64,000 bases of DNA, taken from the NCBI GenBank assembly GCA_009829735.1, contig CM020619.1:27306063-27370062 (forward strand), given 5' to 3'. Shown in pieces: positions 56,301 through 64,000 of this stretch. The position numbers and the translations under genes are program-made. Numbering within the stretch: the stretch's first letter is position 1; every line of letters starts with the position of its first letter. The notes beneath the pieces were generated by a model. It worked only from the letters and a program-made list of their open reading frames with translations, was not told the DNA's origin and made no database searches. This DNA comes from Pyropia yezoensis. Lineage: Eukaryota; Rhodophyta; Bangiophyceae; Bangiales; Bangiaceae.

Positions 56301-57991
56301 GGCCGCCGTCTTTCGAGCCCCCATGGCCTGGTACGACGCGACTCCCGTCGGGCGCACCCTCAACCTGCTATCAGCAGACCTGGGCGTCGTCGACAGTGAG
56401 CTCTCCCAGTCGGCGGTCGGAACCCTCCACTGTGGGCTCGTGGTCGGTACCTCATTGGCCGTCTGCTGCTGGGTCATGCCCCCCGTCCTTGTCGCCGTGG
56501 TCCCCCTAGCTGCCTTGTACACCCACCACGCCTGGCGGTACCTGGCGTCTGCACGGGAGCTGCGGCGCCTCCAATCCGTTGCGCGGGCGCCCCTCCTGGC
56601 CGCCCTCACCGAGTCTGTCCGCGGCGCGCCAACGGTACGGTCTGCCTTTCCCTCCCCCCTGCCGGCGGCCATTGCCGACGCGCCTGCGGTGGTGGACGGA
56701 GTAGCCGTGCCAACGTACCTGGTCCTGGCCGCCAACCGATGGCTATGCGTGCGGCTGGACGCGGCAGGGGGGGTGCTGGTGACGACCGTGGCTTCGGCTG
56801 CCGTGGGAGCCCGCGGGACTAACGGAGGCGTATCGGCCGCCACCGCTGGGCTGGCCGTGACCTGGGCTCTTGCCCTGGCGGGGAACCTCAACTGGCTCAC
56901 AATGTCCTACACCCGCCTCGAGTCGCAGATGACGTCCGTGGAGCGGGTTATCGACACGGTTGCGACGCTGCCGTCCGAGGCGCCCGCAACGGTGCCTCAC
57001 GAAGATGCGGCGGCTGCCGTGATGGGGTGGCCCGGTGCGGGGCGGGTGGAGTTTGAGGGAGTTACGCTCGTCTACCGTCCGGGGCTGCCGCCAGCATTGA
57101 AGGGTGCGATGGAAGGGGAGGGTTGGGGGTGCTCTGCAGGAGGCAGCCCCGCGCAGAAGCGGGTCTCTGTATGGACGGGGGCGTGGTTGACATGTGTGGG
57201 TTGTCTTGTCAGCTTGGTTGCGTACTAACGAAACACACCGAAACCCTGTCTTTGGCTCGCTGTGGGAGCGTTGCGTCTGCTCGTTTACCCACTCTCTGTC
57301 GCGCGCTCCCCCACCGCCAGACGTGTCATTTGTTGTCCCCGCCGGCACCAAGCTGGGCGTCGTCGGCCGCACGGGTGCCGGCAAGACCAGCCTCCTTGCC
57401 GCCCTCTTTCGGCTGGTGGAGCTCTCTGCCGGCCGCATCACCATTGACGGGGTGGACGTGGCGGGCCTGGGCTTAAACTACCGCTCCCGCATTGGCGTGG
57501 TGTCCCAAGATCCCGCCCTCTTTACCGGCAGCGTGCGGGCCAACGTCGACCCGGGGGGCGCCCTCTCCGACGCTGCCGTGTGGGACGCCCTTCACGCCAC
57601 CGGCATGGCCGCCTGCGTCACTGCCGCCGGCGGCCTTGGCGCCCCCGTGGGCGATGGCGGGTCCACCCTGTCGGCCGGGGAGCGGCAGCTGCTGTGCCTG
57701 GCCCGCCTGCTCGCCGCCCGCCCGCAGGTGGTGGTCCTCGACGAGGCGTCCGCGTCGGTGGACTGGGAGACGGACGCGGCCGTGCAGCGGGTGGTGCGGG
57801 AGACCCTCCGGGGGACCACCCTCATCACCATTGCCCACCGGCTGGGGAGCGTGGCCGACGCGGAGCAGGTGGTGGTCATGGGGGGGGGGCGGGTGGTGGA
57901 GGCGGGGGCGCCGGCAGCCCTGCTGGCGCGCCCAGGGGGGGCCTACGCGACGCTGGTGGCGGCGTCAGAGCAGGAGGCGGGCGGTCCCTAG
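53400..57991 (+). CDS. ABCC/MRP-type full-length ABC transporter (one intron)
   Basis: Predicted membrane ATP-driven exporter of organic anions or conjugates, two (TMD-NBD) halves without the extra TMD0. Exon 1 runs to 57103, intron 57104-57320, exon 2 57321-57991; joined they give about 1420 residues. Before TMD1 is the ABCC hallmark LTFSWLAPLLAAGVDRQL. NBD1: Walker A GPVGAGKS (about 55180), signature LSGGQ (55456), Walker B VLLLDDVFSALD. NBD2: Walker A GRTGAGKT (57365), signature LSAGE (57668), Walker B VVVLDEASASVD, H-loop IAHR. The main frame has no ATG upstream of TMD1: it opens at 53488 after a TAG. An ATG at 53400 starts another frame (MTPRALPRVG, then EPLERLPLLGG) that meets it in a poly-G tract, so I place the start there and assume one G-run indel. 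A splice acceptor-like TCCTCTTTCAG precedes this ATG. Confidence 0.88.
53562..53597 (+). repeat. Poly-G tract G14-T-G11-C-G9 in transporter N-terminus
   Basis: Both candidate reading frames encode poly-glycine here, so a one-base length error or variant would switch frame silently. Such runs are also strong G-quadruplex candidates. Confidence 0.9.
57104..57320 (+). other. Spliceosomal intron in ABC transporter (217 bp, phase 1)
   Basis: Donor AAGG|GTGCGA and acceptor CACCGCCAG|ACGTG. Removing it joins LPPALK to DVSFVVPAGTKLGVVG with perfect reading, as expected just before Walker A of NBD2. The intron itself carries an in-frame stop at 57226-57228. Confidence 0.92.
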
Positions 57992-59209
57992 GGGTAAAGA
58001 GGCAGACATGTTGAGAGGCTTGGCCGTCACGTTGCGGGTGTAATCCGCCCAGAACCCGGCCGTGGCCAGTCGGAACGGGTCCGCCGTGTCGGAGCGTGGT
58101 GCCTGCCTAGTGCCCTGTGCTGTTAAACTCTCTGCTGAACAAAAGACTGACCGTTGCAGCGGTCGTCGCGCTCAGTCGTGCAGCAGCGGTAGCATTCCCG
58201 CCACTAGCCGCCGTGCCGTGACGTTCCGGCCGTCATCCAGTCCTTTCCGGTCATCGCCGTCAGACAGTGACAGTCTCTATCGTTTCTCTCCACCAGGCTG
58301 CATGCAGACACCCGCGGAATTGAACACTCGCCGGTAGCCATGGCCGTCATCCGCGTGGCGGGTTGGGATGGATGGCCACTCCTCGAGGGCCACCACAGCC
58401 TGTCTGCACCCATCACGGCTGGGGAGGGTTGGGGGAGCGCGAGGGTGACCGTGGCTCACTGCTCGCAGCTTCACGTGGAGACGCCTCCCTTCCGCCGGGT
58501 GGCGTTCCTCGTCCTCGTCCTGCACTTGTCGCCCCCTTTCATCCCTTTCCCCCCGTTCCGCCTCTCCCTGTTCACCCACCCGCGAAGGCGCTGAACGCCT
58601 GTTGTCGGAGCCGCCGTGGCCAAGGCGAACCACGCCACCTGAGTTCAGTGGGGCCGCTCATGGTGGGTGGCCTTCTCCCCCCCCTCCGCCGTCGTGTTCC
58701 TCGCTGGTCGTCGAGGGCGCGTTGTGGAGGTGGCGGCCATGGCCCGTCTTACCCTCCATTGCGCCGCGGCGGTGCTCCACACCGTCACGGTGAGAGGGGT
58801 CGGTTGCGCCCTCCCGCACCCATCGACGTGGCCATCCTCCCCCGCCCGTACGAGCCACCCCTGCTGCTGACGGCCTCCCTCTCGGTGGCCGCGGACGGGG
58901 AGCTCCGCAGCGTCACAAGGGGATGATCTCCAGCGCGGGCGAATTGTCCGCTGTGCTCGACTGTTGAGAGCGGGGGGCCCCCCGGGGGGCAGGCACCACG
59001 CTCGTTGCGGTGCTGGCCGGGTGGCGTAGTTGGTCGTGGGGGACGGCAGCCGACGGGGTGACGAGGCGGGGAGGCGTGTGGGGGAAACCGCCGCATGAAG
59101 TGTGGCCCGCTGCTCTCCGCCACAATGGTGGAGACAGGGAGCTCTCTCCCCCCACCGTCTTTCCCCCGAGGGCGCCAACGCCCAGAACCTCCGTCCACTC
59201 CCCCCCCTA
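57992..59209. other. Intergenic region downstream of the transporter
   Basis: Overlapping GC-rich ORFs on both strands with no motif (Pro/Arg/Ser-rich, typical of shadow frames at this composition). I see no gene, RNA gene or transposon end here. The transporter terminator should lie shortly after 57991. Confidence 0.5.
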
Positions 59210-59213
59210 GGTC

Positions 59214-60280
59214 TAGTGTCTATTCTACTGACAGCCTCATTTGATCCTTTTAGGATCAAATGACTCTTTTTCTCTCTCTGTTTTACTCTTACTTCCCGAC
59301 CTCGCCTACTCTCTTTGACAGCAGAGATGGGCTCAGCGGTGGCGGTTTACCCTCAGTTGGCCTCAACTGCTGCCCAGTTTGGGCAAGGCACGTGGGTAGG
59401 CGAGCTTTTGTGCGCGTCTTTCGTTCCCGCCATCAGACTGTAACGAACCGTCTGAGAGCGCGGTCCCTGTCTACCGCGGTCTGAGGAGATGCCCTACCCG
59501 CGCGCGCGCCTCCAGCTGCTATGGCAAGCCCCCCCTGCCCCCCTCGCTGTCGCATCCCATGCCAGTCCCACCCAACTCTCCACTGCAACCGCCCCCCACC
59601 CTCCCCTCCCCTCCCCCGCCCTCGCTCTACTGCCCCCAAGCCCCTCGCCGACTCGTTCCCTCCCCCCCCCATCTCCCCACCCCCCCCCCTTCCCCCCATC
59701 CCCCCCCCTTCCCCCCATCCCCGTCCCTCCCCCCTTTCATATAAAGCTGGCTCTCTTTCTGTGTAGTCTCCTCGCTCCTGTCTGCCCACTTCACCACATA
59801 CGCACCGCACCTCGGGCGTAGGTCCCTGTGTCCATAAGCAAGGCGCGGCTGCCATGGGGGCTCTCTCAACCTTTGTTGCGGTGGCTAGTCCACCTGCAGT
59901 CCAGCGATGGCGTGTGACCCCCAAAAGGCCGGTTGGTTCCTTGGCGGTGGCCGTCCCGGTGCGCGGGGGCGCGGGCGCTGGTCGTACCGGCGCAAACGCA
60001 TTGCTGCCCCGCCCTTTCTCCCCTCCCTCTCCTCGCCCCCGGCTCCACGAGTCGCACTTTTTTCAGTGCATGGGCTGCTGTAGCTCGTCAGCTTCAACAT
60101 GAGCTATTGAGCGCTCTGTTCCTCTCAGTCTGTCTGACGCGAACAGCCTGGGAGAGACGTCGTAGGCACCACATTGGCCAGAATCGTGTCCCAAGGAACT
60201 GCAAACGGCGAATCTTAGGAGGATCAAATGATCCTCACGTGCGGATCATTTGATCCTCCAACACAGTAGAATAGACACTA
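59214..60280. mobile_element. 1067-bp non-autonomous TIR element with subterminal hairpins
   Basis: TAGTGTCTATTCTACTG at 59214-59230 is repeated as its exact complement at 60264-60280 (17 bp). GGTC flanks both ends (59210-59213 and 60281-60284), a candidate 4-bp target duplication. Just inside each end is a hairpin built on GATCAAATG: 59238-59262 (11-bp stem, TTT loop) and 60218-60259 (17-bp perfect stem, 8-base loop TCACGTGC). The interior has a long C-rich tract (about 59560-59730) and no transposase. It sits between the transporter and eIF3m. Confidence 0.75.
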
Positions 60281-60435
60281 GGTCAGGGGGGGGGGAGAGA
60301 CACGGGACCCTGCGTGGGGACTGGACGCCTGCCCTCACTTTTCCCGTATCGCATTCAACGTCACAGTGTACATACCGCCCCCGCACCCCCCCCCCTTCAC
60401 TCGACGTCACTGAACTTCACCACAGAGGCAGATGA

Positions 60436-60455
60436 AAGAAGTCACGTGACTTCTT
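60436..60455. promoter_or_regulatory. 20-bp perfect palindrome with CACGTG core
   Basis: AAGAAGTCACGTGACTTCTT is perfectly self-complementary and centred on an E-box/G-box CACGTG, as bound by bHLH or bZIP dimers. It is about 170 bp past the eIF3m stop and 155 bp from the TIR element, so it may be either regulatory or incidental. Confidence 0.4.
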
Positions 60456-60622
60456 GCAACTGCCTCACATCAGCCGTCCACCCAACGATTCTCGCCACCC
60501 CCGCGAGGGTGGCAGCCCCCCCCGATCACCCTCGATTACTCCGCAAGACCGCCTGCCTCACCGCAGGTCGACACCCACCCCCTCATACAAGTTCGCCCTT
60601 GACAACAAACTGCCCGCGACGG

Positions 60623-61957
60623 CTACATCGCATACGGCGCCTGTTTGTTGTTCCTTGCCTCGGCCAGGGTGATGACCAGCTCCGCCACGTTCTCCTTCCA
60701 CACGTTGATCCGCTCCGACAGTGGGCGCCACTCCTCCTTGGAAAAGGCCCGCTGTGTCGACCGATGCACCGCCACGGTCCGGTCCAGCTGGTTGAGCTTG
60801 GCGTCCACGAGGTCCAGCCCAATCGCCCGAATCACCCACTCCTCCACCTCCGCCTCAGGCACGTCCAGCGCGCTCGCAATCGTCTCGTACGACAGCTGCT
60901 GCGAGTCAAGGCCGAGGCTGATCAGCGACAAGAGCCGCATCTTGTGGACGGCCGCGGCCGTGTCCACGCCGGCCGCGTCGACCGCGGCGGTCACCCCGTC
61001 CTCGGCCAAAAAGGCAGTCAAGTCGGGCAGCACTCCATGCACAAACAGGTCAAGCAGGCGGAAGATCGTGGCCGAGGCTGGGTCCCCACCATCACGCAGG
61101 CGGGTGACAGCGTCCAGCTCAAGGAGCGTGTCAAAGCGGAACATGGATGGCAGGCCCACCGCAGCCACCACCGCCGCAGACGCCGCCGGTCGCGCGGCGT
61201 CCAGCGCCGCAGCGTCGCTACCGTTGAGCGTCTTCAGTCGCTGGAAATTGATATCAAATGCGGCAGAGGTGTAGGTGTCCCCGCAGCTCGCCATCGCGTC
61301 ATAGGCCGCGGCGTACAGGTCCCGGGCAGCATCCTTGGACAAACCCCACGTGGCGATGTAATGGCTCAGCTGCGGTACCACCGAGTCAGCAACCATATCC
61401 ACCCGCCCAACGCGGGCGGCAAGACGGATGGTGTCCAACAACAGCGCGTAGCGGACAGTCGTGGACGCCTCTGGCACCGAATTGTACAGCAGCGCCATCG
61501 ATCGTAGGCGGAGGGAGCCATAGCCCTCCCCGCTGGAGAGCGCCTTGGCCACCGCCCTGACGACCCCCTCCTCCATGTGGCACACATTCTTCACCAGCGA
61601 CAGGAGCACCTGCACGCAGCCTTCCAGATCGGCTTCACCCGACTGTTTGGCACCGTCGGCGGGGGCGGCGGCATCCGCAGGCGGGCCCGCGTCCAACGCC
61701 GCCGCCAGGGCGGTGGAGAGGGCGGTGGTAGCCGACACGCCGTCCTTGGAAGAGGCCATCGTCTCAAAGCGAGCGACGAGATCAGTGTCGCCGGTGAGGG
61801 AGGCCAGGTGGGCGGCCGCGGCGCCCAGCTCCGAACCGAGAATAGAAGAGTCCCCGTCCACGGAGGATGTCGTCGCGGCCTCAGTCGCCGCGGGGGGGGT
61901 GGCACTTGCAGAAGCCGCTGGCGCGGCAGCCGCGGGAGCCGCTTCAGTAGCCGCCAT
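60623..61957 (-). CDS. EIF3M: Translation initiation factor eIF3 subunit M (PCI domain)
   Basis: Intronless, 444 residues from ATG at 61957 (GACCATGGCG, strong context) to TAG at 60625-60623; the frame is open 22 codons further upstream without a better start. Part of the eIF3 complex that scaffolds the 43S pre-initiation complex in the cytosol. The N-terminal 30 residues are Ala-rich. The C-terminal region carries the PCI winged-helix signature: KMRLLSLISL (about residue 339), YETIASALDVPEAEVEEWVI, then RTVAVHRSTQRAFSKEEW and the closing helix ERINVWKENV. These match the order and spacing of eIF3m and distinguish it from COP9/19S lid PCI subunits. Length fits the family (about 370-450). Divergent from the helicase gene, sharing about 0.5 kb upstream. 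Confidence 0.93.
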   Translation of the reverse strand: MAATEAAPAAAAPAASASATPPAATEAATTSSVDGDSSILGSELGAAAAHLASLTGDTDLVARFETMASSKDGVSATTALSTALAAALDAGPPADAAAPADGAKQSGEADLEGCVQVLLSLVKNVCHMEEGVVRAVAKALSSGEGYGSLRLRSMALLYNSVPEASTTVRYALLLDTIRLAARVGRVDMVADSVVPQLSHYIATWGLSKDAARDLYAAAYDAMASCGDTYTSAAFDINFQRLKTLNGSDAAALDAARPAASAAVVAAVGLPSMFRFDTLLELDAVTRLRDGGDPASATIFRLLDLFVHGVLPDLTAFLAEDGVTAAVDAAGVDTAAAVHKMRLLSLISLGLDSQQLSYETIASALDVPEAEVEEWVIRAIGLDLVDAKLNQLDRTVAVHRSTQRAFSKEEWRPLSERINVWKENVAELVITLAEARNNKQAPYAM

Positions 61958-62461
61958 GGTCAAGGGCCAGGGGGAGGCTGCCAAGTGGCAGCAAGGTAAG
62001 CGCCGAACTGAGCAGAAAATCACAGCCAGGTGAAAGACTCAAGAGCCACACCTCCCAAGACGAACGAAGAGAAATGGAATAGCAGCAAGGTATGATGATT
62101 GTAGCGACGGCAGCAGCCTCGGCAACAGGAGACTGGTAAATAACGAAGGTGTGTGCGGGGGCGGTAGGGCGCTCGGTGGACGCCGACGTCGCCCTCGCGC
62201 GCCTTGGCGCTGGCGGTCGATGTGCTGCTGAAGTAGCCTCCCACTTTTCGCACTATGCAAATGAGACTATATCGGTGCTCGATCAAATAGACAAGATAGT
62301 GAGGTAGTATAATTCCAAGTAACGCCTCCTGCAGCATGGATCGAAAGGCGTGCACCGCCGTCGTCTTCGTTGTCGAGTTGACACGAGGGCGGTCTTGGCG
62401 GCCACCTCTCCGTCCTCCTCGTCGACCCATCACGGCTGCCTCCCATGCCCCTTTCCTCAAG
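61958..62461. promoter_or_regulatory. Shared divergent upstream region of eIF3m and helicase
   Basis: 504 bp between the two start codons, with no ORF of its own that is convincing. It is less GC-rich than the genes. A TATAATT at about 62307 and an octamer-like ATGCAAAT at about 62256 are visible but unproven. Both transcription starts must lie here, so it is a probable bidirectional promoter. Confidence 0.5.
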
Positions 62462-64000
62462 ATGCTGATCGCGCGGGTGCACTCGGTGGCCGGTGCGGCC
62501 ACCCGGTGGGTGCACCCTGGCCGCCCGGTCGCCCCCTTCCCTGCGACGCTCTTCCCGTGGCCTGCTGCGTGGGCGCTTTATCCTCCCTCCCATCCTGCCG
62601 GGCGGCCGCTCCTGGCAGCCGCCCACTCTTTTGCGAGGCCCCCGCCGGTGCGGCCGTCGCATCACCCCCCCCCCCAACCCCCCCCCACGGCTCCCGCTTC
62701 GACGGGCTTCCCCGCCCTCGGCATCACCCACCCCGGCACCCTCGACGCGCTGCCCAACCTTACCCCCCCCGGCACGCCGCCCATCACCGCCCCCACCGCC
62801 ATCCAGACCGTCGCCATTCCGCCCATCCTTGCAGGCTCTCCTACGCTCGTTGCGTCTGAGACGGGCGCCGGCAAGACGCTCGCGTACGCCCTCCCGCTGG
62901 CGGTGGCGGCCAAGGCGCGTGAGGCGGCTGGCGGCCGGCCGACGCTTCCGGGCCGCCCGTCGGTGGTGGTACTGGCGCCGACGCGGGAGTTGGCCGCCCA
63001 GGTGCTGGGGGTGTGGAAGCGCCTCGGCCGGAGCGCCAAGCTCCGTGTCGCCAGCGCCGTGGGGGGGGAGGTCCGTGCGGGGCGGCAGCTCAAGGACCTG
63101 GTCGGTGGCCGCCGGGAGGGGGGCTCGACCGCCTCGGCGGGTTCGGCGGGTGCCGGCGTGTCGGCAGTGGACGTGGTGGTGGGGACCCCCTCCCGGGTGT
63201 CAGAGGTGGCCGCCGCGGGGGGGCTCAGCTGGTCGGCCCTGCGGACGGTGGTGGTGGACGAGGCGGACGTTCTGCTCGGGGCGACGCGCGGCTTTGGGGA
63301 CGTTCTGGAGCCGCTTCTGGCGGCATGGGCGGCCAAGGGGCGGTCGCCGCCGGCGGCCGCTCCCACAGCTGCCATTGGCGCTGCCGCTGAAGCGCTGGGC
63401 GCCGGCGCCGGCATTAGCGATGACGGCGCCGCCGCTGCGCCGCCTGCAACGCCCGCCACTCCTGGCGTGCAGATGGTTTATGTCGCCGCCACCGTCCCGC
63501 GGGGGCTGCAAGCGGCGCTTGTCGCCGCCCATCCGGACCTCGTCCTGGCCACGACCCCCGGCCTCCACCGCGCCGCCGACGTGCGGTCCCTGCGCGTGAC
63601 GTTTGTGCGGGTGCCGGGCCCGCCCGCCGCCCGCACCGTCCGGCTGGTCGACACGGTGGCGGGGCTGGTTGAGTCGCTCGCCCCGTCGGGCGGCAAGGTT
63701 ATGGTCTTTTGCAACACGGTTGCGTCGGCGCGCGACGCGCTCGACGCGCTCACCGACGGCGGCCACCCCCGCCCCGCCCTCGGGCCCGGCAGGGTCGTTG
63801 GGTGCTACGGCACCCAGTCGGCGGCCGCCCGCGGGGCGGCGTGGGCGGCCTTTGCCCGCGGCGACGCGCCCGTCATTGTGTGCACCGACGTGGTGAGCCG
63901 CGGCGTGGACGACCCCGCGGTGCGGGCGGTGGTAATGGCCGACGTCCCCCGCGGGGGGGCAGACTACCTCCACCGCGTCGGCCGCCTGCGGGGCGTCGGC
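62462..64000 (+). CDS. DEAD-box RNA helicase, probably organelle-targeted, 3' end outside window
   Basis: ATG at 62462 (AAGATGC) opens 513 codons without a stop to the window edge. ATP-dependent RNA helicase. Motifs by residue: Q-motif AIQTVAIPPI (113), I SETGAGKT (132-139), Ia PTRELA (173-178), GG (201-202), TPSR (242-245), II DEAD (266-269), III AAT (342-344), IV VFCNT (416-420), V TDVVSRGVD (475-483), VI HRVGRLRG (504-511). Residues 1-70 are rich in Ala, Pro, His, Arg and Ser and contain no acidic residue, like a plastid or mitochondrial transit peptide (inference). An Ala/Gly/Pro-rich insert (about 290-335) separates motifs II and III. Motif VI is atypical: the usual GRTGR reads GRLRG. 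Which subfamily is unclear. Confidence 0.9.
   Translation, partial: MLIARVHSVAGAATRWVHPGRPVAPFPATLFPWPAAWALYPPSHPAGRPLLAAAHSFARPPPVRPSHHPPPQPPPTAPASTGFPALGITHPGTLDALPNLTPPGTPPITAPTAIQTVAIPPILAGSPTLVASETGAGKTLAYALPLAVAAKAREAAGGRPTLPGRPSVVVLAPTRELAAQVLGVWKRLGRSAKLRVASAVGGEVRAGRQLKDLVGGRREGGSTASAGSAGAGVSAVDVVVGTPSRVSEVAAAGGLSWSALRTVVVDEADVLLGATRGFGDVLEPLLAAWAAKGRSPPAAAPTAAIGAAAEALGAGAGISDDGAAAAPPATPATPGVQMVYVAATVPRGLQAALVAAHPDLVLATTPGLHRAADVRSLRVTFVRVPGPPAARTVRLVDTVAGLVESLAPSGGKVMVFCNTVASARDALDALTDGGHPRPALGPGRVVGCYGTQSAAARGAAWAAFARGDAPVIVCTDVVSRGVDDPAVRAVVMADVPRGGADYLHRVGRLRGVG

Noticed and set aside
57194-57320. Separate ABC gene starting at 57194
   Set aside because: These bases are intron; the GT-AG junction restores a continuous NBD2 in phase.
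60314-61507. 397-codon plus-strand ORF opposite eIF3m
   Set aside because: Shadow of eIF3m; no motif, and the minus strand encodes a clear PCI protein.
1-64000. CRISPR arrays, rRNA or tRNA genes
   Set aside because: No spacer-repeat arrays and no convincing tRNA or rRNA sequence were seen; the tRNA-like words are retrotransposon primer-binding sites.

Overview
This is nuclear DNA from a GC-rich eukaryote, very probably a compact-genome alga. A bangiophyte red alga of the Porphyra/Pyropia type is my best guess, from inference only: Ala/Gly/Arg/Pro-rich proteins, few short introns, long C- and G-runs in flanks, and massive LTR-retrotransposon load. It is not prokaryotic: the genes are eIF3m, an ABCC transporter with a GT-AG intron, and a DEAD-box helicase with a transit-peptide-like N-terminus.

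The left three quarters (1-48090) is almost entirely Ty3/gypsy (chromovirus-like) LTR retrotransposons. Element A (1-7883, minus strand, cut by the window edge) is old and full of nonsense codons. Element D (11282-36658, plus) has 363-bp LTRs about 2% different and sits inside an 11-bp minisatellite. Element B (13656-23035, plus) is a young, complete copy with 470-bp LTRs and a perfect GGCAC target-site duplication; it is nested inside the gag gene of D. Element C (38271-48090, plus) belongs to the same family as B and has a rearranged 3' LTR. All four share the same unusual primer-binding site. Each carries gag (CCHC knuckle), pol (protease, RT, RNase H, integrase, chromodomain-like tail) and, between pol and the 3' LTR, a long ORF on the opposite strand.

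That antisense ORF is the most interesting signal. Three divergent families (A, B/C, D) carry it in the same convergent position, and the proteins share a recognisable core despite otherwise unlike sequence. No known domain is recognised in it.

The apparent tandem duplication 25046-29790 / 30291-35035 around the 500-N gap is most likely two overlapping contig ends that were not merged. It should be collapsed when reading element D, giving about 10.7 kb without the nested B.

The right quarter is the host gene region: a PIF/Harbinger transposase remnant (about 50.4 kb), a GCGTAC-rich inverted-repeat region (51.9-52.7 kb), an ABCC/MRP-type transporter (53400-57991, one intron), a 1.07-kb non-autonomous TIR element with subterminal hairpins (59214-60280), eIF3m on the minus strand (61957-60623), and a divergently transcribed DEAD-box helicase (62462 to the window end, incomplete). 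The eIF3m-helicase pair shares a promoter region of about 0.5 kb.
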